Assembly (NCBI RefSeq): GCF_000687475.1
Contig: NC_057317.1
Coordinates: 992,001 to 1,056,000 of the forward strand
Length of the DNA: 64,000 bases
From: Ustilaginoidea virens
Lineage: Eukaryota > Ascomycota > Sordariomycetes > Hypocreales > Clavicipitaceae
Reading direction: 5' to 3'
Shown here in pieces: positions 36,301 through 46,639 of the stretch; position 1 is the first letter of the stretch, and every line of letters begins with the position of its first letter. The position numbers and the translations under genes are program-made. Under the pieces are notes generated by a model that searched no databases, had not been told where the DNA came from, and saw only the letters and a program-made list of their open reading frames with translations.

Positions 36301-38211
36301 GGGGATATTAGGACTTATAATAGGCCTAGCCGGGTCCTAAAACGGGGTCTATTAGACCGGTAAATAACGCTAAACGCCTATTACTACTAAAAATAAAATA
36401 AAATAATAAAAATACGCTAAAAAAAATATAATATAATAAACTAAACTGGGGCCGATATAGGCTTAACCCTAATATACCCCTTTTTAAGGCTACTCTCTAT
36501 CTCCCTAAGCCTTTTCCTACTCCTATAGCAGTATATAGGCCGGTAGCAGTAAGGGTCCTTATAGGGCAAAGCGCGTATATAGGCTATATATTAGACGGGG
36601 ATAATTCCCTATATATCTATAATATAACGGAGTCTGCGGGACACTATAAGGCGAATATAGCGGGGGTATATTAAGAGACGATAAGACCCTTTAATAAGAT
36701 AGGGCCAGACGATATAGTATCTATAGAGGCGGCCGCAATAAAAACAGTAAAGGCGCAAGGGGCTATAGAGCGGGGTCTGCCTACTACTATAGGGGTTATA
36801 CTAGATAACCTTACGCTAGCAGCGGCAAAGCCTCTATATAATACTAGCCGCCCTAATCGTATAATAGTTCCCCCCCTATATAATACGCAGGGAGGGCGGG
36901 CTAAAATAGGGGCGGGGGCAGTTAGGGATATTAAGCTTTAACCTAATACTACTTTATCCTAGCATAATATTCCCAGGCTTCTACTTATATCTCCCTCATA
37001 ATATTTAGAACGGGAGCAAGATCCATAATAGACCTAGCCTAGCGCCACGAGGGCATTAACGCTATAAATACAGTAGAAACCATACCGGCAGTATCTCTTA
37101 GCCTAAACGCTAAATGCAGGGCACTAGGGGCCACCTACTCGGCAGTAAAAACGCGATACTATTAATCATTTAAAGCCCGAAACTTAAGGGTAAGGATAAT
37201 AGTATACGCTTTCTATATATCTATCTTAAGATAAGCAGGCTCTATAACGGCCCTCCCCTCCTTTACTACTTTAATCTAGCTGCATAAGATATATTATAGT
37301 ATAGGGTTCCCCGCGAGATACTAATCAAGCTATATATAGGATACGTAAGAATTAGCGCAGCTTTTATACCCTTTGGCTCTCCCGTAATGCTTATATATAG
37401 GCAATTCTCTAGTCGATTATATATACTTAGTGCATCTATCGTATAGAAACTCTTTATCCTTTATATACTAATAATCTTTATCTAAAGAGTCCCCCTTTAG
37501 GAGATAATCGCTAGTAGTACGGTATAGCTTCTAAGGACGAGTAGGGCTTAATCCCTCCCTAGTAGGGGCACTTCTAGCAGCAAACGAGGATATATTCAGG
37601 CTCTAAATAGGGTCAGCACAAGACGCTTGCAATAGAGGTAGGGACTTAAGACTTACCAATAGGCTTTACAATAGGCTAGACCGGGTCTTACTACAAAAGG
37701 AGTTAGCAGCCGGTTATAATAGAGATAGAATTCAATAAGGAATACTAATACAAACGGGATAGAAATAATACTTCAACCGATTAGCATATAATACAGGCTT
37801 AATATGGGATAAAACTTATAACGATAGGGACCTTCGATGCTTATTAATAGCCTTAATAAGAAGAAGGGAAAAAGGAAAAGAGCCTTAATAAGGAAAAATA
37901 AAGACTATAAGGAGATTTCCAGCCGGCAGCTAGCGAAAATTTTTTTATAATATTCCTAGCTATATCGGTTAACCTTTAGCTAGCGGCGCGATAATAAACT
38001 TCCATACGCTTCCACCACACTATTCCCAATTAATAACTATACGACTCCTATCAATTGTATAGCTATATCCGCTATGGTTACAGACGAATCCTTCCTATAC
38101 CTAGTAATTGGCCTATATACGGATTTAAGGATATCGCGACGTAGTAATTAGCGATATGATTAGTCCCTAGCGGAGGATTGATTGATAACAAAAGGCGATT
38201 TTTCTGATTCT
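36300..38211 (+). other. Gypsy-2 long 3' region of unknown content
   Basis: Counterpart of 17695-19890 in Gypsy-1. Similar stretches include the GCTAGC...AAATTTTT block near 37930-37945 and the region next to the polypurine tract. Broken by stops on both strands. Confidence 0.6.
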
Positions 38212-38228
38212 AAGGTAGAGAAGGGGGG
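38212..38228 (+). other. Polypurine tract of Gypsy-2
   Basis: AAGGTAGAGAAGGGGGG next to the 3' LTR. Confidence 0.8.
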
Positions 38229-38230
38229 TA

Positions 38231-38472
38231 TATCACGGGCTCGGGCTACGCCCGCGCTATAATATGGCTAGGACTCGGGCTATGCCTGCGATTAGCCTCA
38301 GGAGTATCGGCACAGGGTTATAAGGGCTCGCTAAGGACTCGGCCTATACTATATACGGGCATAAATAGGCTACTTAGAGGCCCCTATTCGGGCCCTCTCT
38401 TTTTCCTCCTTAGTCTATTTAATATATTTATTCGACGCCTATTCGCAGTAGCCCTAGGGCCAGTCCTTTACA
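38231..38472 (+). repeat. Gypsy-2 3' LTR
   Basis: 242 bp, intact ends, followed by the GGCTT duplication. Confidence 0.93.
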
Positions 38473-38477
38473 GGCTT

Positions 38478-41400
38478 AAGCGAAAATAGCAGGGATAGCA
38501 GTATCGCTTAAGCGATAGCTTCTTTAGGGTAGTCTATAACCTTAAGATCAATTTCTATTAGTTAAAAGGCATTATTAGTGGCTTCATTTTATGCCTTTAG
38601 TGCCTATTTAATAATAGGATTGTTAGTAAAGATATTTTCAATCGAATTTCTAGATAATATAAGTTTAAAGTTATTAATAATAGGTGTTTCTTTAATATTA
38701 CTAATAAGGCTATTTAGGGCCTCTTTCTATTATTTAGAAATCGGTAAGTAGTATTTATCTTAATAAAAAACAGTCTTATCGAATATAATATAGCTAGAAT
38801 TAAACCAATAGCTTCTTTTCAACGAAGGCACCTAAATTAGGTACTAAGTGGTCGAGATATAGCCTGCTAAATACCTAATATAAGCTCTTTAATTAAGCTT
38901 CAGACCTTTCTGCAATATCCTATCGCAAGTTATTACAAAAGCCTTATATCTATAGGCGTAGAGATAGTAAATTTATAGACGAATATCTGCCGGTAGATAT
39001 TTCTAAGCAGGCTTATTATTATAGAGCTAAAATTAAAGCATTTAAAGAGGTGACTTCTAATTATCGTAAGGTCTTTCTGACTTTCTAAGGCTTTGATTTA
39101 GTAAATATACCGCTACTTCGGCTATAATAGGCTATAACTCCTTAGGAAAACCTGCTTATATATTAAGAAGGGCTATCTTCGTCTTTAATACCCCCCTAGA
39201 ATATTCAGTATAACCATTCTAATATTAGTAACTAGGGCTCGAATTTCGAATTATAATGCCTTTCCGCTTAACTTCTTCCTAACCATTATTAGTCTAAAGC
39301 GCCGTTTTATTATCAGAGATAACCATCGCGATCACTATATTATATAGGCATAAAACCCGATTCTCGAAGATTAGCTAGTATCTAGATAGGTCGGTCTTTC
39401 TAGGTATTATAAAAATATACTTTATTCCTATAAATCGGCAGATAAATAACGCTATATATTTATTACCATTAAAAGCAGTAGCTTATAGAAATAGATCGAA
39501 AGAGACTACTTTAAAGGGTTCCTAAGGCATTAAAAGCTTATAAAATAACTATAATATCTACTTTACGATTTTCATACTACTATAAACCTTATAATTCGAA
39601 GCTTTTTTTTCCTTAGGCATTTATAATACATCCTTAAAAATATAATCTATCGAATCCCGACCTAGGTGCCTAAAATATATATACCAGATAGTATAAGGCG
39701 TTTTTATCGAAGTTTTAGGCTAGTGGCTATCTCCTCGAGCTAAATAGGCTTTATTAATAATTAAGGCTTTATTTTAAGCCCTTATAATAAATTCATCTAT
39801 AGGCATATTATTTCTACTACTTTAGTAGAGGATATAGGGCCTTTCTTCTACCTAAAAAACTTAAAAAATCATTTCTTATTAACCATTTTTCTATAAGTAA
39901 ATTTTGTCGATTTTATTATTCTAGAATAATCCTTTATTTCTTATCTTTTTTATAATAAGAAGATTCACTATAATTATCGGATTATATAGAATATTAGTAA
40001 AGGTAATAGCCCTTCTATCCTATAATATAATTCAAATAGAGCTAATACTAAAGACTTTCGAAATACTATTATAAGCATTATAAACGATATACTCGTCGAT
40101 ATTATAGTCGATATTAGTAAACTATTTTATATCGTTGAAAATATATATTAAAGCGCTACTATTAAGTATAATACGAGACTTTAAAAGGCCTAAATTATCT
40201 AGGTAAGTTCCTATAGAAAGGATAGATATTATGAATACCTTATCTTCCTTTTCTTTCTCTATTAATTTATTTTCTTCCTTATTATTATTATCGCTATATT
40301 TGCCTTTACTTTTGCACTTATATTTATCTTAGAAGACCTTAAATATATTTTACACCTCTTTAGATTCCTTTTTTATTTTTTTATATATGGCTTCCTAGCT
40401 TTTCTTACTAATCCTATCTTTTAAGTAGTTTAGAGCTATCGATAGAGTTAATATCTAATAATTCTTATAATAAGGCCTTTTTACTATATAGGGCTTACTA
40501 TAATATTTATAGGTCTTTTTCTCTACCGAAGATAAAGCTAAAGTATCGCTAAAAGCGGCTTATAATAAAGGTTTAGTATTATTAGTTATAAATACTATAT
40601 AACTATTGCTAACCTTCCCCTTCTCTTCTAGCTCTTATTTCTACTAAATATATTTAACGGTCGTTAGAAAATCGAAATATTTATTTTATTTTTATATTTT
40701 TACTATTCAATTAAGGATTTTTTCCTTAAAGGTAGGATACTTTTAATAAAAAGCTTCCGCTAGCTATTTAGTAAGTATATTCTTATTAATAAGGATCGAG
40801 TCTATTCGCACTAATCGCTTATATAATATAGAGATTTCGTTAAACTATTCCTCTATATTATATCTTCCGAGGTTATATCGTATAGCTTACTTAAATTTTT
40901 CTTTAAGGTATTCCCAGATAGCAAGCTAAACCGATTGCATATATTCTATTAGGCATTAAATTTTTCCTTAAATGTTCCGATCGCCTACTACTAATATCTT
41001 ATAGCTAAGGCTTAGCGTTAATTCGAACCATACTATATACGCTCGAAGATTCTAACTAAATATCGTATAATAGTTATTCTAAAAGTTATACTAAATATTA
41101 GCTTATTTCATCTATTCTATAGTACTAATACCACTAAGGCATTATATCGGCTTAAAGTGGTGGTTTTCTTTAATATTCTCGACTTACTATAGCCAGATTA
41201 TTCTTATTCTTACCGAGGGTAATAGTCCTGCCGATAATACCCTAGCTACCGTTATAGCTCTAGTATTTGCAGAAGGGGCACAATCTATAGCTTCTATTAA
41301 TGAATCGGCTATTGCTGCTAATATAGGTATTAATGCTAATGCCTGCGTGGAATAGATAGGTTTATCTAATTCCTACGCCGGTAGAAGAGGCATATTTAGT

Positions 41401-41857
41401 ATCGCCGAGCCCTTAGGGTCAACGAATATCTAAATATTATCCTCTAAAGCACGCTTTTAAATATAATTATACTAGATATCCCAATTATATCGGGATATTA
41501 GCCTGACTACTAGTTTAGAGCTATTATTAGTAATAGTACCTATTTTCGCTAATAACGATATTTAGGGCACGAATTAATCTAACGAAAATAGCGGTTAAGA
41601 TATCGGTTGGTTACTTTTAAAGGAAATATCGCTACTTTCCTCCTGAATAGCCTCCTTTTTGATTAATAAGGCCACACGAGTATATCAGCAATAAGGCTTT
41701 TAATGGATTCAACGGGGAACCCAGAGCTTGCTTAAATAGGATCCGGAAAATAATAGCTTTTACAGTAAAATAAAGATAATAGTTAATCTTAAGGCTGGGC
41801 CATAAGGTAAGGGATAAAAATGAGGTTTTTGTTGTGATATTTACGCAATTGCTACTA
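38478..41857 (-). pseudogene. Copia-1 gag and integrase remnant
   Basis: Minus-strand 5' two thirds of Copia-1. A degraded pre-integrase box (IWYIYFRHLGRDSI) reads near 39700-39640; integrase follows toward 38478 and gag lies toward 41857. Very AT-rich, no frame survives. Confidence 0.65.
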
Positions 41858-42053
41858 TATCAGAATGCATAGGGAAAATGCGATAATGCTTGATTGAAGG
41901 AACCTAGTCCTCTTTAAGAGACTTGTGTTCCTAGCTATTTATAGTGGGATAGGGGGTACCCCTAAGGGCTTACTGATCTAGGGGGAATTCGGCATATCCG
42001 ACCTTGGATATGACCGATATCCATATTACAGACAAGCCAATTTCCCTCCAACA
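41858..42053 (-). repeat. Copia-1 5' LTR
   Basis: 196 bp, ends CCAACA followed by the GCCGC duplication at 42054-42058. Base composition returns to normal immediately after it. Confidence 0.9.
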
Positions 42054-42411
42054 GCCGCTGAGCAGTTCCTAGTTCCCTTTGCTCACTCACAGCTAGCCTA
42101 ATAGGCAACGTTTGGTGTTAAGTGGGACCAGCCTATTGACCTCTAAACTCGCCTGCCTGGTGCAAGGCAGCTTGTCGCCTCGTCATCCAGCACTGCTTGC
42201 TGCCTTCCTCGAACCTCGTCTTAACGCTGGCCACCTCCCAACGCCATCCCGCCATCCCGCCATCCGCCATCCCAGCAAGCGACTGCAGGTTTCGTTTTGC
42301 AAAACTCCCGTCATTCCTCCTGACCAACGGCAAAGCACCGCCTGGAACAACATCTCCCCAAAGACCCCCGATACAAAGCCTCAATCGGGGCCGCTGCGGA
42401 GGACCTTGACA
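42054..42411 (+). promoter_or_regulatory. pup1 promoter remnant
   Basis: 358 bp between the Copia-1 target duplication and the pup1 start codon, C/T-rich toward the gene. No consensus proteasome control element (GGTGGCAAA) seen. Confidence 0.55.
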
Positions 42412-43358
42412 ATGCCTGGCTTCGACTTCTCAAACTACAACCGCAATGCAGCGCTGCATGCCAAGGGTGTCCCTCTGCCAAAGGCCACAAGCACGGGCAC
42501 CACGATTGTAGGCTGCATCTTCGATGGTGGTGTCGTAGTATGTGGTTTGCCTGCCCGCCTCATCGCCCTCAGCTTGCCTTGACACACACACACACACACA
42601 CACACACGCTCGCACGCACGCAACCTATTTAACAGAGCTTCATGACGTTGACACCAAAGACACTCTAGATTGCGGCCGATACCCGAGCAACTTCAGGTCC
42701 CATCGTCGCCGACAAGAACTGCGAGAAGCTGCACTACATTGCTCCCCAGATATGGTGTGCTGGCGCCGGCACCGCTGCCGACACCGAGTTCACGACTGCC
42801 CTCATTTCCTCGCAGCTGGAGCTGCACTCCCTTTCCACCGGCCGCAAGCCCCGCGTCGTCACTTGCATGACCCTCCTCAAGCAGCATCTTTTCCGCTACC
42901 AAGGCTACATTGGAGCGTATCTCGTCGTTGCGGGGTGCGACCCCACGGGCACGCACCTGTTCACCGTCCACGCACATGGCAGCACCGACAAGCTGCCGTA
43001 TGTCACCATGGGAAGCGGCAGCTTGGCTGCCATGAGCGTCTTTGAGACGCAGTGGAGACCCAACCTGTCGCAGGATGACGCCGTCAAGCTGTGCAGTGAG
43101 GCCATCCTGGCTGGTATCTTCAATGATTTGGGTTCTGGTTCCAATGTCGACGTTGCCATCATCACCCAGGACAAAACGACGCTCAAGAGAAACTATATCA
43201 AGCCCAACGAGAAGAGCGCCAAGCTCCAGAGCTACGTGTTTCCAAAGGGCACCACGGCGGTGCTCAACGAGAAAATCATCAAGAAGAGCGAGATTGGGCG
43301 ATATGTAAGCGTACAAGAAGTGCCGCTGGCAGGGGAGCAGATGGACGTGGATGTGTGA
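42412..43358 (+). CDS. pup1: 20S proteasome subunit beta-2 (Pup1), trypsin-like activity
   Basis: Catalytic beta subunit of the 20S proteasome that cleaves after basic residues. Exons 42412-42537 and 42669-43358 give 271 residues. The propeptide (1-29) ends in TSTG and the mature protein starts at Thr30 of TTIVG, the catalytic N-terminal threonine exposed by autolysis. [44 protein letters not shown] and [10 protein letters not shown] are all typical of beta-2. The 131-nt intron falls between GGVV and IAAD in phase 0 and contains a CA repeat (42583-42606). The upstream side ends at the transposon stack after only ~350 bp. Confidence 0.97.
42583..42606 (+). repeat. CA microsatellite in pup1 intron
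   Basis: About twelve CA repeats followed by a degenerate CGCACGCACGC stretch, all inside the intron. Confidence 0.9.
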
Positions 43359-44240
43359 GAAACGACAGCACAGCTCTCTCTCACTTGGGACAGTATCAGA
43401 CTAGCAAGGTGAGAGTGGTCGCCAAGGACATGTTATTGTACCATAATATACAAACCTCGTTATATGACTTAGTACGGAAATACCAGGTTTGCAGCAGTCA
43501 TTCCCACTACGTTGCGTGCACCCACAACGGCAAGGTTTATGAAGCCCTTGATGATGCAACTGCTTGGATTGAAATTTTTTTTTTGTCTTGAACCAGTTTG
43601 CCTCGAGAATCAGCAAGCAGCTCTCAGTAGACTAAGGGGTTAGACACGCCGGGGTCGAATTTTCAAACCCAAATGGATGCGAAATTCACCACCATTCTGG
43701 CCAAGACTGAAATAAAATAGTAGAACAAGCCATGCCCGGTTGTTTATGTTTGAAAAGCGAAGAAAGAGAAAGGTGACAAATATGTCCTGTTCCAATCCCC
43801 CAGTTGGACCAAAAGTAGTTCAAAACAAAACACGGTAGAATGTATTGGTGAGGATTCCAGCAAGACTACACATCTCTTGAAGTGCCTGTTCTGTCGACAT
43901 TGTGTTACCGCATGTGTGTAGTTCTTGGTTGCGTTTTCATCTTTTGTCGAACTTCTCTGATAATATGGACGTCAAGTCCCGAAACTGTACAAGATCTTGA
44001 GGGGTTAAAGAAAATGAGCCCACCCGCTAAGGTACTGGCAAGGAAGCAATTGCAACTCATAAGTGAGGAGATCGGAGCAGCCGTCTCAAAAGAAGAATAA
44101 ATGCAAGAGAAATAGAAAACTCCAAAGGTAGATGGATATATATAATCGTGGGGGAAGACGTCAAAAGTCGTTAAAAGATTACAGCATTGGCTGCGCGAAA
44201 TAGAACAAGAACTCAACGGTGTTGGGGCGTCTCAACAGGC
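43359..44240. other. Convergent 3' region of pup1 and nif1
   Basis: About 880 bp with both 3' UTRs. A 72-codon frame at 43882-44100 has no recognisable features. No RNA gene seen. Confidence 0.45.
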
Positions 44241-46639
44241 TCAAGATTTCAAGCCAAACATTGTTCTTGTGCGAGACTTGCTACGCGCCTTCTTCTTGTC
44301 CTTTCCAGCAGAGGGTTGCTCATCGTCATTGTATTTTGCTTTGTAAATCCTAGCACGCCCATTGTGTCAGTTCCTCCGAGCTAGATACGAGAACGGGACC
44401 GTTGGCTTGGTTAGGGCGGAAACATACCAGCTATTTCCAACCATGCTCATTCCTTTGGCTTCGGCCATACGGTAGAACTTGGCGCTCTTCTTGAGATTCT
44501 TTTTGCAGCCGACACCTTGGGCGTAGCAGAATCCCGCTTCGGCGAGAGCATCAACATCGCCCCAGTCTAGTTCCATGTCAGCACAATGAAGGTGACAACG
44601 CGGGCGGCGGCCAAGTAAAAGAAGAAAAGAGCAGAGAAATACCTACTTCCTGCAATTTCAAAGCAGCGCAGCGCGAGGGACTTGTCTTGCTCAATGCCCC
44701 ACCCGTTCATATGGGATACGCCGAGCTCGTAAATACTCAAAGCAAACTGTGCTTTTCGCGCCCTCCTCGCCAGAATGGTGGCTGGAGCCGCACGGCCCTC
44801 CTTTACTTGGTCCTCGTCATCAGCAATCTCAATGCTGGCGTTCTCTGCCGCCCTTCGTAGCCATTCGACTCCTTCCCGCTGATTCGCACGCATGCCCCAG
44901 CCATGCCGGCAAGCCAACGCGTAAAGGAGCATGGCTGTTGGGTTATTTTGCCTGGCGGCCAGTCTGAGATGATACGTTGACTCGTTTAGCGAGCCGTTTT
45001 CATGGCACTCAATGCCCTTTGCCAGATGATCCTCTGCAGTCATTTCAGATGCTGCGGAAGCAAGGGATCTGGCTGCCGCAGGTTGACGTATGGTGCTGGC
45101 GGAATCACTCGTAGTGGCAGACGCCGGCGTCCTGCCTCGTGATGGTTCGTGCATTGTAGATGTGGGCGTTCGTCCTCTTGCGACTTCCTCTGGATCATGA
45201 CTTAGTTCAGCCGAGGCCCGAAGAGGGTACGAAGATCCCCCGGCAGTCCCCAGCCTCGAATTATCCAAACTCATCTTCCCAGCGTCGATCGACGGTCTAT
45301 TCGAGCTGCTTATAGAACTCATAGCGTCATCAGGCAAAGTCTTCGCAGAAGAACTTGACGGCCTTGTTGGTGGAGATGGAGGCGCGCCAGCGGGGAACCG
45401 CTGGACGCTTGGCGTCAGCACTGCTGGTTGTTCCCACTGATTTGACGCCTGTGGCATCGCTTCGTTTGGATCGAATCGCTGGATGGATTTCCCTCTGGGA
45501 AGCGCAAACTTGGAGTAGATGTACGACGCAGCGCCCCTGGCGTCCTCTGGGAACTGGTCCATGAATGCTTCGCTGTGCATACTGACAGGCGTATGAGCGG
45601 TATCATCCGTCAAGATGAACGATGGTTGACTATCAGAGGAAGCCTGCCTGGTGGGAAAGTCAAAACCAGGGGTCCCAGCACGGCTTAAAGGCCGCGAGAA
45701 GTTGAATGATGGGCGCGGCAGAGCAGAGGAATCGGAGGCCACAGAAGGTGATCTCTTGAAGCTTGAGTTCATGGCAGGTGAAGGCAATGTGTTTGCAAAG
45801 GCAGCGCTTCCGGAACTCAGTTTGCGTGCAAGGGATTGCACCGAGCCGCTCATGCTGCTGCAAGTTTCGTCATCTTCAGGGACTGTAGAGGAGAGAATGC
45901 TAGAGGATCGCTTAGGAAACAGAGAAGGTGGTGGCACCAGCCCCAGTTCGTCGAAGCTCCCCTGCTTCGTCTTCCCCGGCGACGACCGTGTGGAAGCAGG
46001 TACTTGGTGCGGCGTGGTGGCTTGTGTGGAGTTGGACCTGCGGACGGGCGAAGTTGTGAAGGGCTTTTCATGCTGGGATTGCGAATCGCTTTGCATCGGT
46101 GATGGAGAGCGATCGTGGCGAGCACCAAAGAAACCGTCTCTTCCCTGTGTGTGGTTTGGCTGCCTCCCCCGCAAGACATCGGGGCGGAAATTTGGCAAGG
46201 TAGGTATATCGGCGTCAGAGGTAGGGGAGATGCGACTCATACGTGTATGCACCGATTGAGGCCGTTGTTCACCAGCAAAAGCGTCTTCAATTTCCGTCCT
46301 GAGGCCTAATCCAGATGAGGATGATTCTGGAAACCCAGGGTCGGATGATGGAGAATCCGCCGACAGTGACCGGAAGTACTCTGAGCGTCCCTGCACAATC
46401 AGAGGTGACTCAACGGTGAGAGGCGGCAGCCTGCTGACGCGATTTCCATCCTTGTTGCTCTCCTGCAGCTGCCTGGCCAACAAACGACTTTGTAATGCGA
46501 AAGCGTCCAAGGGAGACAGTTCTGGTGGCGCTTCGCCAGCAATGTGCATGCGAGGTGATCGTAAGGGTTTCGAGGAAATCGACGCAGCGGACGAGTTCGA
46601 ATCGGCCCGCATATCGAGGAAATTCGGGCGATTAGGCAT
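44241..46639 (-). CDS. nif1: Sel1-repeat protein, cell-cycle inhibitor Nif1-like
   Basis: Exons 46639-44647, 44566-44428 and 44349-44241 give 746 residues. Residues 1 to about 530 are low-complexity, rich in Ser, Pro and Thr with many SP/TP sites. The C-terminal part carries Sel1/TPR-like helical repeats: AKGIECHENGSLNESTYHLR, LYALACRHGWGMRANQREGVE, ALSIYELGVSHMNGWGIEQD, then NWGDVDALAEAGFCYAQGVG. The last exon restores GNSWIYKAKYNDDE and a basic tail. In fission yeast Nif1 opposes the Nim1/Cdr1 kinase and so delays mitosis; that role here is inferred from family layout. Introns of 80 nt (44567-44646) and 78 nt (44350-44427) were placed from frame and family continuity. Other Sel1 proteins such as Skt5/Chs4 are possible, but I do not see their prenylation end. 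Confidence 0.8.

Larger units (their letters stand above)
21342..38472 (+). mobile_element. Gypsy-2: chromodomain Ty3/Gypsy element with three insertions
   Basis: LTRs are 242 bp. The right one is intact (38231-38472). The left one is split exactly (21342-21532 = 191 bp, 23093-23143 = 51 bp). The target duplication is GGCTT (21337-21341 and 38473-38477). Internal order: gag-like (~23480-24340), protease with NTLIDLGYNYY (~24474-24510), RT (~25270-25720, catalytic box now YLNNILIYT), RNase H (~25960-26260), integrase (~26760-27019, resuming 34508-34836 and 35593-36100), chromodomain (~36140-36270), an unknown 3' region, then the polypurine tract (38212-38228). Same family as Gypsy-1: shared LTR ends, shared 20-bp segment after the 5' LTR, same domain order. 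Removing insertions leaves about 7.3 kb. RIP-degraded and inactive. Confidence 0.9.
11467..42053 (-). mobile_element. Copia-1: outer LTR retrotransposon, RIP-degraded, filled with nested elements
   Basis: Two 196-bp direct repeats (11467-11662 and 41858-42053) start TG/TA and end CA/TA. Both are flanked by the 5-bp duplication GCCGC (11462-11466 and 42054-42058). Without nested insertions the element is about 5.8 kb. It reads on the minus strand. Gag and integrase fall in 41857-38478: a W..RHLG pre-integrase box near 39640-39700. Reverse transcriptase is in 21341-20160; its FYVDD box, near 20599-20622, has become FYINN. RNase H is in 12535-11663, with an ASYADD box, GYI.KLFSGPI, EAELLAIS and IQCNN. 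A GAGGGGGT polypurine tract next to the left LTR agrees with minus orientation. Frames are broken by many TAG/TAA codons, so it is dead. Confidence 0.88.

Noticed and set aside
43652..43675. Possible tRNA T-arm (GGTCGAATTTTCAAACC)
   Set aside because: Too long a loop and no matching A-box or acceptor stem nearby.
43882..44100. 72-codon plus frame between pup1 and nif1
   Set aside because: In the convergent 3' region, no family features.
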